Origin: Epiperipatus broadwayi
Lineage: Eukaryota; Onychophora; Udeonychophora; Euonychophora; Peripatidae
Direction of reading: 5' to 3'
NCBI GenBank assembly: GCA_028023455.1
Contig: JAQFVV010000204.1
Location: forward strand, 577,501 to 641,500
DNA: 64,000 nt
Shown here one piece after another: positions 51,230-62,899 of the stretch. The stretch's first letter is position 1. Each line of letters starts with the position of its first letter. Below the pieces are notes generated by a model. That model had not been told where the DNA came from. It saw nothing but the letters and a program-made list of their open reading frames with translations, and did no database searches. The position numbers and the translations under genes were made by a program.

Positions 51230-51540
51230 AATGAAGTAAGTAGTAGGTGAGCAGTTAGATAGGTGGGTAATTCAGGAGTTAGATTGATAAATAAATAGGA
51301 TAGTATATGGATAGGTAGCATAAGTAGATGCATATATATATGTTCTTTTATTGTTAACAGGAGGTTGCCTTGCCAACAGTTTGAGATTATTGATCGTTAT
51401 CTATATTGGGATTGTCTTAAGTGTTGACTGTTTTTTAATGGTTGTGCATAAGTAGATATTAAAACAAATAGACATAAGTAGATATGTAGATAGATGGATA
51501 GACAGGCAGATAGTCAGATAGATAAGATAAACAAGCAGAT
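51230..51540. repeat. Degenerate TAGA-type tetranucleotide tract
   Basis: AGATAGAT/TAGATGGA variants in the purine orientation on plus, interrupted by about 130 bp of unrelated sequence. It is the opposite strand sense to the tract at 47245-47580. Confidence 0.75.
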
Positions 51541-51677
51541 GTTTTTAGAAAAATAATTTGTTTTTATCTACTCCATATAATTTTAGTTTTATCCATATTT
51601 TTCTTTTGCCATTTTTATCAATAATCTTTTGAAAGTCTATAAAGAAAAGATATTGTTTTTTGTATTATTTTAGTAAC

Positions 51678-51810
51678 AACTCTAGGAATCTTTTAGCCAA
51701 GAGGTCAGTGCAACCATCTTGCAAGCAAGCAGTTGGTTGCAGACGGTTGTTGCGGGTTCGCCTCCCGGCCGATGCTATGACATATGGAAAAGAAACTCTA
51801 GGATTCTTTT
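51678..51810 (+). mobile_element. tRNA-derived SINE with target-site duplication
   Basis: Body 51695-51793. A-box-like TAGCCAAGAGGTCAGTG begins at 51693, and GGGTTCGCCTCC at 51754-51765 is a good B box. The body ends GATGCTATGACATATGGAAA. It is flanked by AACTCTAGGAATCTTTT (51678-51694) and AACTCTAGGATTCTTTT (51794-51810), a 17-bp duplication with one mismatch, as expected for LINE-driven insertion. It shares its 3' part with the SINE at 15.1 kb. The small open frames on both strands here are not genes. Confidence 0.8.
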
Positions 51811-52660
51811 TGCCATTAGGGGAGCCACTAATCACTACTGACACATGCAAACAATTTTAGATATTTCATTAAAAGTGCCTATCAAGTTGTTTCTGGCATT
51901 TTGTCCAATATAAAAATTATATCCAAAAATTTGAAAGGCAACATATATATATATATACAATTAACAAATAAAATTAAAACAATTTTAGATATTTTATTGA
52001 AAAATGTTCTGGAGATTTTGTCTGAGGAAAAAAATAAATTTCAAATTTTATCTAAAGTTAGTGAACATTAGTATAAGTATTTATTGAATACAACAATGAT
52101 AGCATACATCATTAGATTAATATATAAATGAGTACAAATATGGGAGTATAATACATGAAAAAAGCCATTTAGAGTTTAACAATTATTAAAATTGAAATTA
52201 ATTTTACAGTTAACAAATAAAATGTTAAATACATGATTCAACTGATGTAAGAATGACTGAAACTATCATGGCATAATACATGAAAAAGAAAAAAACAACA
52301 ACAATAAGAATTTAGCAAATATTTACATTGAAATTAATTTTAAAAATAAAAAAGGAAATATATATATATAAGTGATTAATTGGAAAAATAATAATGTGAT
52401 AAGTATTTATTTCATTTTGTTGATATTACCTGCAAAAATAGAAAGGTTGAATCACAAGAGTCATCATGATCTGAAGTAAAAGAGAAAAAATGCTGAGGTT
52501 TTGTTCAATCATTTGACCTTATGACACGTGAGTGGTAAAAAAATAAAAAGTTTTGCACTCATGACTTGAAAATGAAAGCAGTAAAAAACAAAAAATTAAA
52601 GTGACTTTTGACAAAAAAAAAAAAAGATTAATAAAAGTTTAATTTTCTAATAAATTTCTT
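51811..52660. other. AT-rich sequence, no gene seen
   Basis: Contains weakly repeated AATACATGAAAAA- and ACAATTTTAGAT-type phrases (51850, 51980; 52150, 52280), suggesting an old tandem duplication. No gene. Confidence 0.45.
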
Positions 52661-52666
52661 CATGTT

Positions 52667-52667
52667 C

Positions 52668-52730
<63 letters not shown>

Positions 52731-52795
52731 CATCCATCCATCCATCCATCCATCCATCCATCCATCCATCCATCCATCCATCCATCCATCTATCC

Positions 52796-52866
<71 letters not shown>

Positions 52867-52876
52867 CATCCATCCA
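52667..52876. repeat. TCTA-TCCA-TCTA compound microsatellite
   Basis: About 15 TCTA units, about 15 TCCA units, about 17 TCTA units and a few TCCA units, nearly perfect. It mirrors, in reverse complement, the tract at 56831-56939. Confidence 0.95.
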
Positions 52877-53315
52877 AAGGCCTACAAATAGTTTTCGAGG
52901 TTTTATTTTTTTTAAAAATATAAAAATAATTTTAGATATTATAATATTAATCTAACAGGACAGACACAAAATAATTGAGTACTTCACAAAAAGTACATTT
53001 GTTATATATATAACAAAGACATCCAAAAAGAGAAAAAAGAACATTAGACATTGGGGAAGAATTAATCTATTTATAATGGGATTGGAAAAAAAAACAAAGC
53101 TCCATATAGCATCAAACAATATTTGGAGAGCAAGAGCCTTGTCTCTATTTTTAATTTTTTATTATAAAGCAGGTGTGGCAATTTCTTGGATAGGACTGAA
53201 GCAAAAATCGCGTCTTAATTAAGAACCAAAGGGTAAACATAAAGAAAGTAGTGATCCCAATTGAAGGGAAAAGGCCATGTTTCATGCTATGAATGAGAGC
53301 AGTGATAGAAGTAAG
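52877..53315. other. Non-repetitive insert between TCTA tracts
   Basis: About 0.4 kb of ordinary AT-rich sequence interrupting the tetranucleotide region. No open frame of note. Confidence 0.6.
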
Positions 53316-54285
53316 TGATTTAGTGAACAATGTATTTACACATCCATCCGTATATTATCTATTTATCTACCTATCTATATACCTATCTATCTACACATCC
53401 ATCCATTCAACTGTTAGCTATATATATATACTTACATACTTATCTATAACTGTCAATTTATCTATTTACTCATCTGTCTATTGTCTATCTTCCTATCTAT
53501 TTACCTATACATTCGTCTATCAATATATCCATCTACTCATTTAGATGTATCCATCTATTTATTCAGAGAATCATCTATCTGCCTATTTGCCTATCTACCT
53601 GTATAATTTTTTCTACTTATATATTTATTCATTCATTCATCGATTTATTTAGCATTAGTATATTCTATCTATCTACTAGCTTATTTCTTGCTTATACATA
53701 ATCTATTTGTTTGTTTCTTTAACTATCTGATTTTTATCTATTCATATTCCTATCTATCTGTACATTCATCTATCAATATATTCATCTACTCATTTAAATT
53801 TATTCATCTATTTATTTTATTCAGCAAACCATCTATCTGCCTATTTGCCTATCTACCTGTATACATTTTTCTATTTATATATTTATTCATTCATTCATCG
53901 ATTTGTCTAGTATTAATATATTCTATCTATCCACATGCTTATTACCTCTCTATCTCTGACCTATTTATGTTTCTTTAATATGATTTTTCATCTATTTATC
54001 CATTTATCTATCCATCTTATCTAGTAATCTATCTATTCTTTTTTCTATCTGTTTTATCTATCTGTTTTTTGTCTATGTATTTATTTATTTATCTCTAATC
54101 ATACATCTAATTATCTATGTAACTACTCACTAATTAATTTATCTATTAGCTATATATTTATGCATCTATCTATCTATTCATCTATTTATTGTCTATCTAT
54201 TTATTTGTGTCTATCTGCCTATCTATCTATCTATTCAATCATTTTTATCAATCTTTCCAACCATCAATTTATCTGATCATTAAAC
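53316..54285. repeat. Degenerate TCTA-type tetranucleotide region
   Basis: Diverged TCTA/TTTA/TCCA/CATC units on plus. It contains a longer internal duplication: the phrase CATCTATCAATATATCC/TTCATCTACTCATTTA with its surroundings occurs near 53515-53590 and again near 53765-53840. Open frames of I, Y, L and S across it derive from the repeat. Confidence 0.85.
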
Positions 54286-54309
54286 GTGAATAGCAACTAA
54301 TAGTTTAAT
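54278..54309. repeat. Small hairpin at the strand-switch point
   Basis: ATTAAAC (54279-54285) and GTTTAAT (54303-54309) form a 7-bp inverted repeat. Left of it the microsatellite is TCTA-type on plus, right of it TAGA-type. Confidence 0.55.
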
Positions 54310-54505
54310 AGATGGGAGACTATATAGATAAATAATTAAAATGATAGATTAATAAATAAATAAATAAATAGTCAAACAGTAAAACAGATAAATAGATACA
54401 TATATGTATACATTGATTGATTGAGAGATTAATAGAAAAGTAAATGGATGTTTAGATAGACATATAAATAGTTGGATAGACAGGAAGACAGACAAATAAT
54501 TATAT
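54310..54505. repeat. Degenerate TAGA-type tract
   Basis: TAGATAAATAAATAGTTAGATAGA-like units on plus, ending in a short TA run before the palindrome. Confidence 0.8.
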
Positions 54506-54510
54506 ATATA

Positions 54511-55129
54511 TATGAAAAACAAAAAACACAAGTTAAAAAACTTGCTAATGCTTGTATTTATGATAACAGATGGCGTTCTACCAAAAACACTGTCAAGCAT
54601 AGTTTTCTGTTTACATAAACGTCAGAGCGAGCATTCACTATCTCTAACTTTAATTCCACTTTCAGATCATGATTTCAAGCTATTTGCTATCATCAGTGAA
54701 AGACAGGAATAAGAAACTAGATCTAAACACAAACTCTGAGCATTTATGAAACAGTTTCTATTCAGTTTGCAAGCGTAAATCTTTCAGACACATTAATGTC
54801 TTCAAACTCAGATATCTGGCTTGCTATGCTAAGTTTGAAGACATTAACGTGTCTAAAAGATTCACGCTTGCAAGCTGAATAGAAACTGTTTCATAAATGC
54901 TCAGAGTTTGTGTTTAGATCTAGTTTCTTATTCCTGTCTTTCACTGATGATAGCAAATAGCTTAAAATCATGATCTGAAAGTGGAATTAAAGTTAGAGAT
55001 AGTGAATGCTCGCTCTGACATTTATGTAAACAGAAAACTACACTTGATGGTGTTTTTGGTAGAACGCCATCTGTTATCATAAATACAAGCATTAGCAAGT
55101 TTTTTAACTTGTGTTTTTTGTTTTTCATA
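54511..55129. repeat. Near-perfect 619-bp palindrome
   Basis: Arms 54511-54808 and 54832-55129, 298 bp each, with a 23-bp spacer. Differences between arms are a handful of bases; identity looks above 95 percent. Because of this a similar 66-codon frame appears on each strand, differing at about five residues; I see no domain in it and treat it as chance. The high identity points to recent formation or ongoing gene conversion. Confidence 0.9.
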
Positions 55130-55218
55130 AATGTATCTTTGAGGTCTTTCTTGCAATGATGTATATTGCAGAGGCTTCTACTATGTGGTGATGCTGAACT
55201 GAGATCAGACCCATATAG

Positions 55219-55464
55219 CTATCTGGCTTGCTATCTAAAAGATTCACGCTTGCAAGCTGAATAGAAACTGTTTCATAAATGCTCAGAATTTGTGTTTAGA
55301 TCTAGTTTCTTATTCCTGTCTTTCACTGACGATCGCAAATAGCTTGAAATCATGATCTCAAAGCGGAATTAAAGTTAGAGATAGTGAATGCTTGCTCTGA
55401 CGTTTATGTAAACAAAAAACTACGCTTGACAGTGTTTTTGGTAGAATGCCATCTGTTATCATAT
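55219..55464. repeat. Third copy of the palindrome arm
   Basis: Direct repeat of the right arm: TATCTGGCTTGCTAT from the palindrome spacer, then after a deletion of about 25 bp AAAAGATTCACGCTTGCAAG and on to GCCATCTGTTATCAT, ending in a TA run. It differs from the arms at more sites than they differ from each other. Confidence 0.85.
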
Positions 55465-55479
55465 ATATATATATATATA

Positions 55480-56830
55480 TTGGGATATAAGCAGATGGAT
55501 AGATACATAGGAAAGTAAGTAGATAGATAAATAGTTAAATTTATTGATAGATATGTTAATAGATAGAATGGCTGAATGAGTAGAAAGACAGATAAATGAA
55601 TGGATGGATGTCTATGTAAATAGTTAGTTGGGCAGATGAATGAATTTTTTAAAAAATAGATGAATTAATATAAATGGCTGGATGAATAAATTAATGTATG
55701 AATGAATATATAGATAAACAGAAAGATAAACAGGTAAATGGATAGTCTGGTAAATAAATGAACAGATAGGTAATAATTAATAGATACAGAAAGATAGACA
55801 GGTAAATGGATAGTCTGGTAGATAAATGAACAGATGGATAATAATTAATAGATAAATGGATGAGTGGGTGATGGATAGATAGGTGAATAGATGTATAGAT
55901 AGTTAAATAGATGGATAGATAAATAGATAGAAATATAGACTAACAGAAAAACATATAGATACTAGAATAGAGTAATAGATTGATGGATTGTTAGATAATT
56001 ATATAAATAGATAGATAAATGGATGAGTGAATGAGTGGATAGACCAAAATAGCTAAAAAGTCATATAAATAGTTAAGCAGATAAATAGATAGATGTGTAC
56101 ATAGGGAAATAACCAGATTGATATATAGACAGATATAATGAATGATTAAGTAGATAAATCAATTAATTTATAGAAAAATATGTACCTATATAAATAGATA
56201 GGTAGATGGATAGATGTTTGGACTGATAAATAGATAGATGGGTGGATAGATTGGTATATGAAATAATATAGATAGATAAATAGATATATAGATGGATGGG
56301 TATATAAAGAGCCAGATACATAAATAAATAAGCAAATAGATAGTTGAGTAAATGTATAAATAAATAAGGAGATAAAGAAACATGGAGGTAAATAGAAAGA
56401 TAACTAATGGATAAATGAATTGATGGGGAGTTAGATAGATAATCAAATAGATGGATTATTAATAGATAAATAAATAGTTATTTAAACAGAAAAGCAGATA
56501 TATTGATACAGATATAGACAGATGAATAGTGATAAGTGGATAGATAAATAAATAGTTTGATAGATTCATAGGTAGGTGGATAGATGGATAGTTAAATAGA
56601 CTAATATAAAGCAAATCAGATAGAATGAATAGATGGGAAAATAAATAGATGGATTAGTGTAAAAATCAATAGATAATGGATAGATAGGGAAGATAGACAG
56701 ATGAATAAAATGATGAACAAATAAATGGTTAGGTAAATGTAGATGAGTGGATAGATAGATTGAAAGATGAATAAATAAATATATAAATAGATAGATAAAC
56801 AAATAGTCAGACTGATGAATAGATAGCAAG

Positions 56831-56879
<49 letters not shown>

Positions 56880-57085
56880 GGATGGATGGATGGATAGATG
56901 GATGGATGGATGGATGGATAGATAGATAGATAGATAGACAAAATTGTAGGTAGATAGGTAAATATCTATTAAATGTATGGATGAGTAAATAGATAGTTAA
57001 TTAGAAGTGATAGATAAACACATAGACTGATAGATAAATAGACAGACACAGAAAAATAAGTAGATAGATAGATAGGAGTTGGACA
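55480..57085. repeat. Degenerate TAGA-type tetranucleotide region
   Basis: Diverged TAGA/GATA/TGGA/AAAT units on plus for 1.6 kb, with an internal duplication (GAAAGATAAACAGGTAAATG at 55721 and GAAAGATAGACAGGTAAATG at 55789). Minus-strand open frames here derive from the repeat. Confidence 0.85.
56831..56939. repeat. TAGA-TGGA-TAGA compound microsatellite
   Basis: About 11 TAGA units, then TGGA units with one TAGA interruption, then about five TAGA units. It is the reverse-complement counterpart of the tract at 52667-52876. Confidence 0.95.
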
Positions 57086-57349
57086 GATAAATATACTTAA
57101 ATAAATCTAATACAAAATCAAACTTTTATTAATTGTTTGAAAAAACATTCTTTATTATTTTTTAAAAGCCATTTTCATTTGCAAAACACTGGTGCAAAAC
57201 ATTTTATTTTTTTCTCATTCACACATTGTAAGAGCAAATGCTTGAATGAAACGCTAGTATATTTGACCATTCTTTTTAATTCTGACCATGAAGCTACTTA
57301 TGATGCAATCTTTCTGTTTTGTAGATAATATCAACAACATAAATTAAAT

Positions 57350-58270
57350 ATTCTCATGTAATTATTTTTCCACATAAGCACTTATACTAATAAAATTTAA
57401 AGTTTGCTTTATTTTTTTTTTTTTTCATTTTAATTTTTAATATTTATTTTTTTCATCCTTTTACTTTTACATTAGTTAAACTTGTATTTTCTACCTTACT
57501 TTCAACAAGCACTTGTACTAACTTTTGATAAAATTTAAAATTTGTTTTAGTTTTTTATTTGTTAATTGTAAAATTAATATTTTCTCAAGTCTAAATATTT
57601 TAATATATTTTGTTACCATGTTTTTGGTATTTTTTATGTTAATTTAGTTATGAATTTACTGCTTTATTTGATCATTGTAAATTAATTTCATTTTTAACAT
57701 TTCTAAACTCTAAATATTTTTTCTTCATGTATTCTGGCAGCATGTTTTCACTCATTTTTACACTAGTTTAATCATGTATTCTGCTTCCATACTTTCAATA
57801 AGCACTTATATTAACTTTTGATAAAATTTGATTTCTTTATTTGTTAATTGTAAAATTAATTTCAATTTTAATATTTACTAAACTCTAAATATTTATTTTC
57901 ATGTATTCTGCTGTGACATGATTACTATATTTAATATTTTATTGTTAATGGTAAAATTAATTTCAACTTTAATATTTTCTAAATCTTAAATATTTTTGAT
58001 GCATTATATCAACATGATTTTACTCATTTTACATTAATTTAATTATGTTTTCTGATGCCATATTTTTGATAGGCGCTTGAATTTACTTTTAATAAGATTT
58101 CAAACCTGTTTTAATTTTTTATTTGCCAATTCTAAAATTACTTTCAATTTTAATATTTAATAAACTGTAAATATTTTTTCTTCATATATTGTTAGTCATG
58201 TTTTTTTCATTTTTATGTTAGTTTAATTATGTATTCTGCCAAACACGAGTACTAAGTTTCATAAAACTTG
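57350..58270. repeat. Degenerate AT-rich tandem array
   Basis: At least four diverged units share the ordered blocks AAGCACTTATACTAACTTTT, GTTAATTGTAAAATTAATTTC, AACTCTAAATATTTTTT and CATGTATTCTG. Period about 240-290 bp with many indels. No coding potential. Confidence 0.7.
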
Positions 58271-59330
58271 GAAATTATTTTTTTTTATTGGAAAAAATAT
58301 CCAGTATATTTTTTGATGAATCATCAAAAATTATTTCATGGTTTAATTTATTAATTGTAAATATTGTTTTTAAAAAACTTTGGATAAAAATTGAATTTTG
58401 TTTTAGGATAAAATATCAAGAACAATTTGATAAGCAATTTTTGTGAGATATTTATTATTGTATTTCACTTTTATGTATCAGCATAGGGCAATAGCTCTCT
58501 CTAGTGTCAAAAGGTGCTCACAAACACTTACTAAAATAGTACTTTGTTTTTTTTACTTTTAAATTTTTTTGCCATGAGACAATGTGATAATTTAGCTTGT
58601 TATCTGCTAAATGTCCCTTTATCTTAATTTTTAAGATTTTATTTGAGATGTTCATTAAGACTTTATCTGTAATGATTATTAGTATGTATATTGATTCTGT
58701 AATTTTTCATATTTTATTTTGATTTATCTTTGTAGATTAACATTAATGGTAATTTTATTCATGCCTTTATGCTAAACCATTTTTCTCTACAAAAATATGC
58801 AACATTCTAATTTTTTTTAAAAATCTCCAGTGTAGCTGATCATTTATTTAATTATGACTCATTTCAGTTATGACTCATTTTCAGTGTTGTTGTTTTTTTT
58901 TTGCTCATTTTTTAAACTTCTTTTTAAAATTATTTTAGTGAAATATTGTTTTCAATGTTATAAAATAGTGATCTTCTTTATAATCATTTTGATTATTACT
59001 TGTTTACAAGCAATTTCTTTATTTTAATATTTTCATGTTGTTTTCTTTGGCTTTTTATTAACATTCCACAACATTTTGTATGTCTCTCTATTCAACTTCT
59101 AGCTCTTCTACTGTGTTTTTACTTGATTGTACTTTATCTTATTCTGCTGTTTTGTTGTTTTGAAAAAGGTCTTAAATTTATTTCACTATTTCTTATCGTT
59201 GTTCAATGTTTTTCCTTTCTGATATGACTTTTTTACTGTTAAATCCAATTCTGATTATGTGTATGTGGGTTAATATAGTGATATAGTGATGGATTAGAAA
59301 GCTAAATGTTTGTGAATGAACTCTTTCTTG
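58271..59330. other. AT-rich sequence, no gene seen
   Basis: No supported feature; the 75-codon frame at 59000-59227 is a hydrophobic low-complexity run without context. Confidence 0.55.
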
Positions 59331-59334
59331 AATT

Positions 59335-59835
59335 TAAATAAAACCTTTAACATAGTCAATTGAGTAGAACTGATGTGTTCAACTCAACAATTAGATATTC
59401 AAGTGGTACATGACTCTTGAACCACTAAACATCACATAGGGTAGTGGTGTCTATGGTTGTTAAAGAGCCAAAGACACCAAAATGTATGGGTGCTGAACTG
59501 AGTTCAGACCCATATGACTATATAAGCTATTGAGCTTAGATTAAAAATATTATTATATTTTGAATTTCATTCTCATGGTTTTGTAGTTAAATAGAGATAA
59601 AGTGTGGCTGCTGGATGGTTGTATTAGATCCTAAGATCTATGTGCAGTGCTCTCAGATTCAAGGTTTCTCACTGATGAAGGACACAAGCCAGAAACTAAT
59701 CTGGGGATGTTTGATGAGTAGGCACTAGATGGAGATTTTATGCACTAGCCTTCTGACATCTATTGATTACTCTGGTTGGCACAGGGTGACACTACTATAT
59801 GGAGAGATGTGCCTATTTAATAACATGACTCTTGA
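59335..59835 (-). repeat. Dispersed repeat related to the 39.7-kb element
   Basis: 59690-59830 matches the complement of 39705-39839, including GATGAGTAGGCACTAGATGG and TTGATTACTCTGGTTGGCAC. Further left, CCACTAAACATCACAT also occurs just before the 39.7-kb element, and GCTGAACTGAGTTCAGACCC has a relative at 55186-55210. It is therefore a longer member of that family. Non-coding. Confidence 0.65.
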
Positions 59836-62800
59836 GGTGCATAATACATATTCTTAGTCCTGGGCATCATATGTCATAATAAAAAAAAACTCAAAAGCTA
59901 AAAGTACATAGATAAAAACTTAATCTTCCACTGCTAATAGTCATATATTACATGATATTTCATCAATTAGCCATTTGATTTTTTTGTCAGTGCAATATAA
60001 CCTAGAAGTAGAATGATGAGCCCATTTGTCACTCTTAGCCTGAAAGGTCACATTATTTTCTGATCAACTATGAATTAATACAATGGTAAAGCAAAATTTA
60101 AAAGCTAAAAATTTTGGGTAAAGATCAACTTGTTGATTTTGGTACTTGAATATTACATAACTTCTTATGCACTAACCATCCAATTTTTTCTATCCATATT
60201 TTTATTAACAATGTCTGTTATTTTTTATATATTTTCATCTCCAATGTCTTAATCATATTTATCAATAAAATCTATTGTAATTAATTACCAAGTTTGGATT
60301 TAATGTTTTAATAACAAAGCAATAATCCAATCTATGTTGTTTCTTTATAAAGTATGGCATAGACTTGGTGATATGGATTGTCTTCTGATAATAATTACCA
60401 TTATTAACATGTTTTTTTTACCTTTTCATTATTTTATTTTTATGCTTATTTTATATCTACATTTTGCAGGAATCATATTTTTAATCATAGAAAATTCTAA
60501 AATTCAGATGTTATATTAATTTCTTGACTCAAATCTATATTAATTATAAATTGTTTTATAAGTCATTATTATTTACATATTAGCATTTTAAATTTCTTCC
60601 AGTAATAATTATGACTTTATGAAATATGCCATAAAAAGTTATTATTGTATTGCTTTAAAACTGTTTTATTTTATTAAACACACTACCTAAAAGTTAACAT
60701 TGAGATGTGGAGCAGATTCAGCAATCTGAGAGATTTTAATTAGCCATACAGACAATAATAAATTGGTTTGGGATTAAATTTGATGCAGGAGTTTTGCTTA
60801 TTAAATAATTGTATGGTTATGTATCCCTTGCTCACAAAATTTATCCATCGGGTTGCTAATTGAAAATGAAAAATGTCTGTAACATTAGTAATGCTAATTG
60901 TGGCAATAATAATAAAGATAAATATTTTATTTTTTCTAAATATAGGTACATGCACTATTCCAATTTTGTTTTATACAGACTTTTAGCTTAAGACAATGTA
61001 TGTAGTTAAAAGTTGACAAAGTTTAAAATTAATATTGTCACCCTTGGAGACATATGTACTCTACAACAATAATTTTAAGTAAATAGATAAATTTTTGAAG
61101 ATTATTTCATCAATAAATACCCAATGGCAAGTCTATCTTATTATGATTTATTCTTGTATTTTTAAATGCATCAAAGGAATACTAATATTATTAAAAAATA
61201 ATTTGGTATAACCTTCCGAATTTATGTTACATTATTATTTTCAGAAAGTTCCTATAAATAATCTTTTATTATTTTTTTCAAAACTTATTAATGCATATAT
61301 TAATAAACACTAAGTTTTAGCATAAAAATATTGATATTGAATCTGTAAAGTTATACCTCCTTTTATTATTGCATGCTTATATATGAAACATATGGATTTA
61401 TTTTCATAAATAATTTATTTGTACAAGAAATTATTTTTACTTATATGCTAGTTATTTCCATCATATGGATTAATTGTTAAATATTTTAGATAAATTTAAT
61501 CTTTATATATACTTTTCTAAATAAATTCCACTGTCAGTAAGAACATGCCGATTAGAACCATTATAAATTTTCAGTCTAGCAACAGGAAAATTTTTATAAT
61601 GAAATTTGGATAAAATTCTCAAAACAATCGCACCTTGAAAATTATGTAAAAACTAGATATAAATAGAATAGTTCTTGGCTTTATTAAAAGAAAAAAAGTT
61701 ATGTTTTGTTCATAATGATTGTATTATTAGAGACCTGATTAAAAAAAAGTATTTTCTCTTGAATAAATAATAAAATTGAAGTAAAAATATATATGCAATA
61801 TACAGATTTAAATATGAAGAAGAAGAATTTATAAGAAATTTTAACTAATTAGTTGATTAAAACTCAAAAAGAAATGAGTTATTTTCTGGTCATTGTCATT
61901 TTAGATATTTTCTTTAATTCTCAACAATAATAAAATTATATATATATAGTCCTATTAATTTAGTAGATGATACTGTTTTATGTAATGTTGTTATTTTAAG
62001 CAAATGAGATTTTTTATTATTTTTTGAATAACAATACAGGAATTTATATGTGTGAAATCAGCATTCTGTCCATTATTCACTTAAATTTATAACCGTTTTT
62101 GGGGGGATTTTTAAAGACAATGAGATTATAGTTTTTTTTTTTTTTAGAAGCTCAATACAATTTTTAATTTACTGTGATATATATTAACTTCAAAAATATT
62201 AAAATATACTAGAATTCTATGTACCTGGAGTATGTCATCTGATATTAGAAATATTTTAATTGTTGCAATTTATAAAAATAATCTTGATAGTAAATATTGT
62301 ATGTATTATTGTGATATATCATTATTTTACATTGTGTGATTTGTTAAACAAGGTTCCTCTGTTAATCCTAAATCTCACATGAACTCCCAAGCAGCAATCC
62401 CTTGATTATTTTGCTATTATCATGTAAAGGAATGAAATTTAATTTTGCATTGAATATTCCATCATGATAGAACTTTTATCACATTAATTTTTTATAATAT
62501 CTATTTTTTTTACTTTAATTAAAATTATATATATATTATTTAGTATATTGGACCAATATTGGGATTAAATTCTTTTCTGTAAAATTTGCTTTTCTTTTCA
62601 ATAAAATTTGCTTCAAAAGAAGGAGATAAAATATTATAAAAAATATTTAGATTTTTCTCCTTTTTTCATCATCAAATAGTAATAAATTCCAAAAAAAAAA
62701 AGAAAAACAAAACATCAATATATAAAGTCAAAATAAGCAACAACAATAATAATAATTCACTGGAGATGAGTTTTTTCATAACTATAGAATCTATATTTAG

Positions 62801-62890
62801 AATATGCTGGTCTATTATTCTGATTATTTGATATTTTGGATGCCTTTCTTCTATAGCCATTTTTTAGTCAAAGACTTCAATACCTTGTTA
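59836..62890. other. AT-rich sequence, no gene seen
   Basis: No supported feature. Short frames at 60334, 60740 and 62672 lack motifs. Confidence 0.55.
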
Positions 62891-62899
62891 ACTGTAACT

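Noticed and set aside
51693-51770. Functional tRNA gene
   Set aside because: A and B boxes are present, but the sequence does not fold by eye into a complete cloverleaf with a paired acceptor stem, and target duplications flank a longer unit, so it is a SINE.
51660-51860. Overlapping open frames of about 60-66 codons on both strands
   Set aside because: They overlie a tRNA-derived SINE whose higher GC content opens frames.
54512-55128. Two similar 66-codon proteins on opposite strands
   Set aside because: They arise because the frame lies in both arms of a palindrome. No domain, no neighbouring gene and no conserved context supports coding.
52667-57085. CRISPR-like regular repeat
   Set aside because: The units are tetranucleotide microsatellites without spacers, and the window is eukaryotic.
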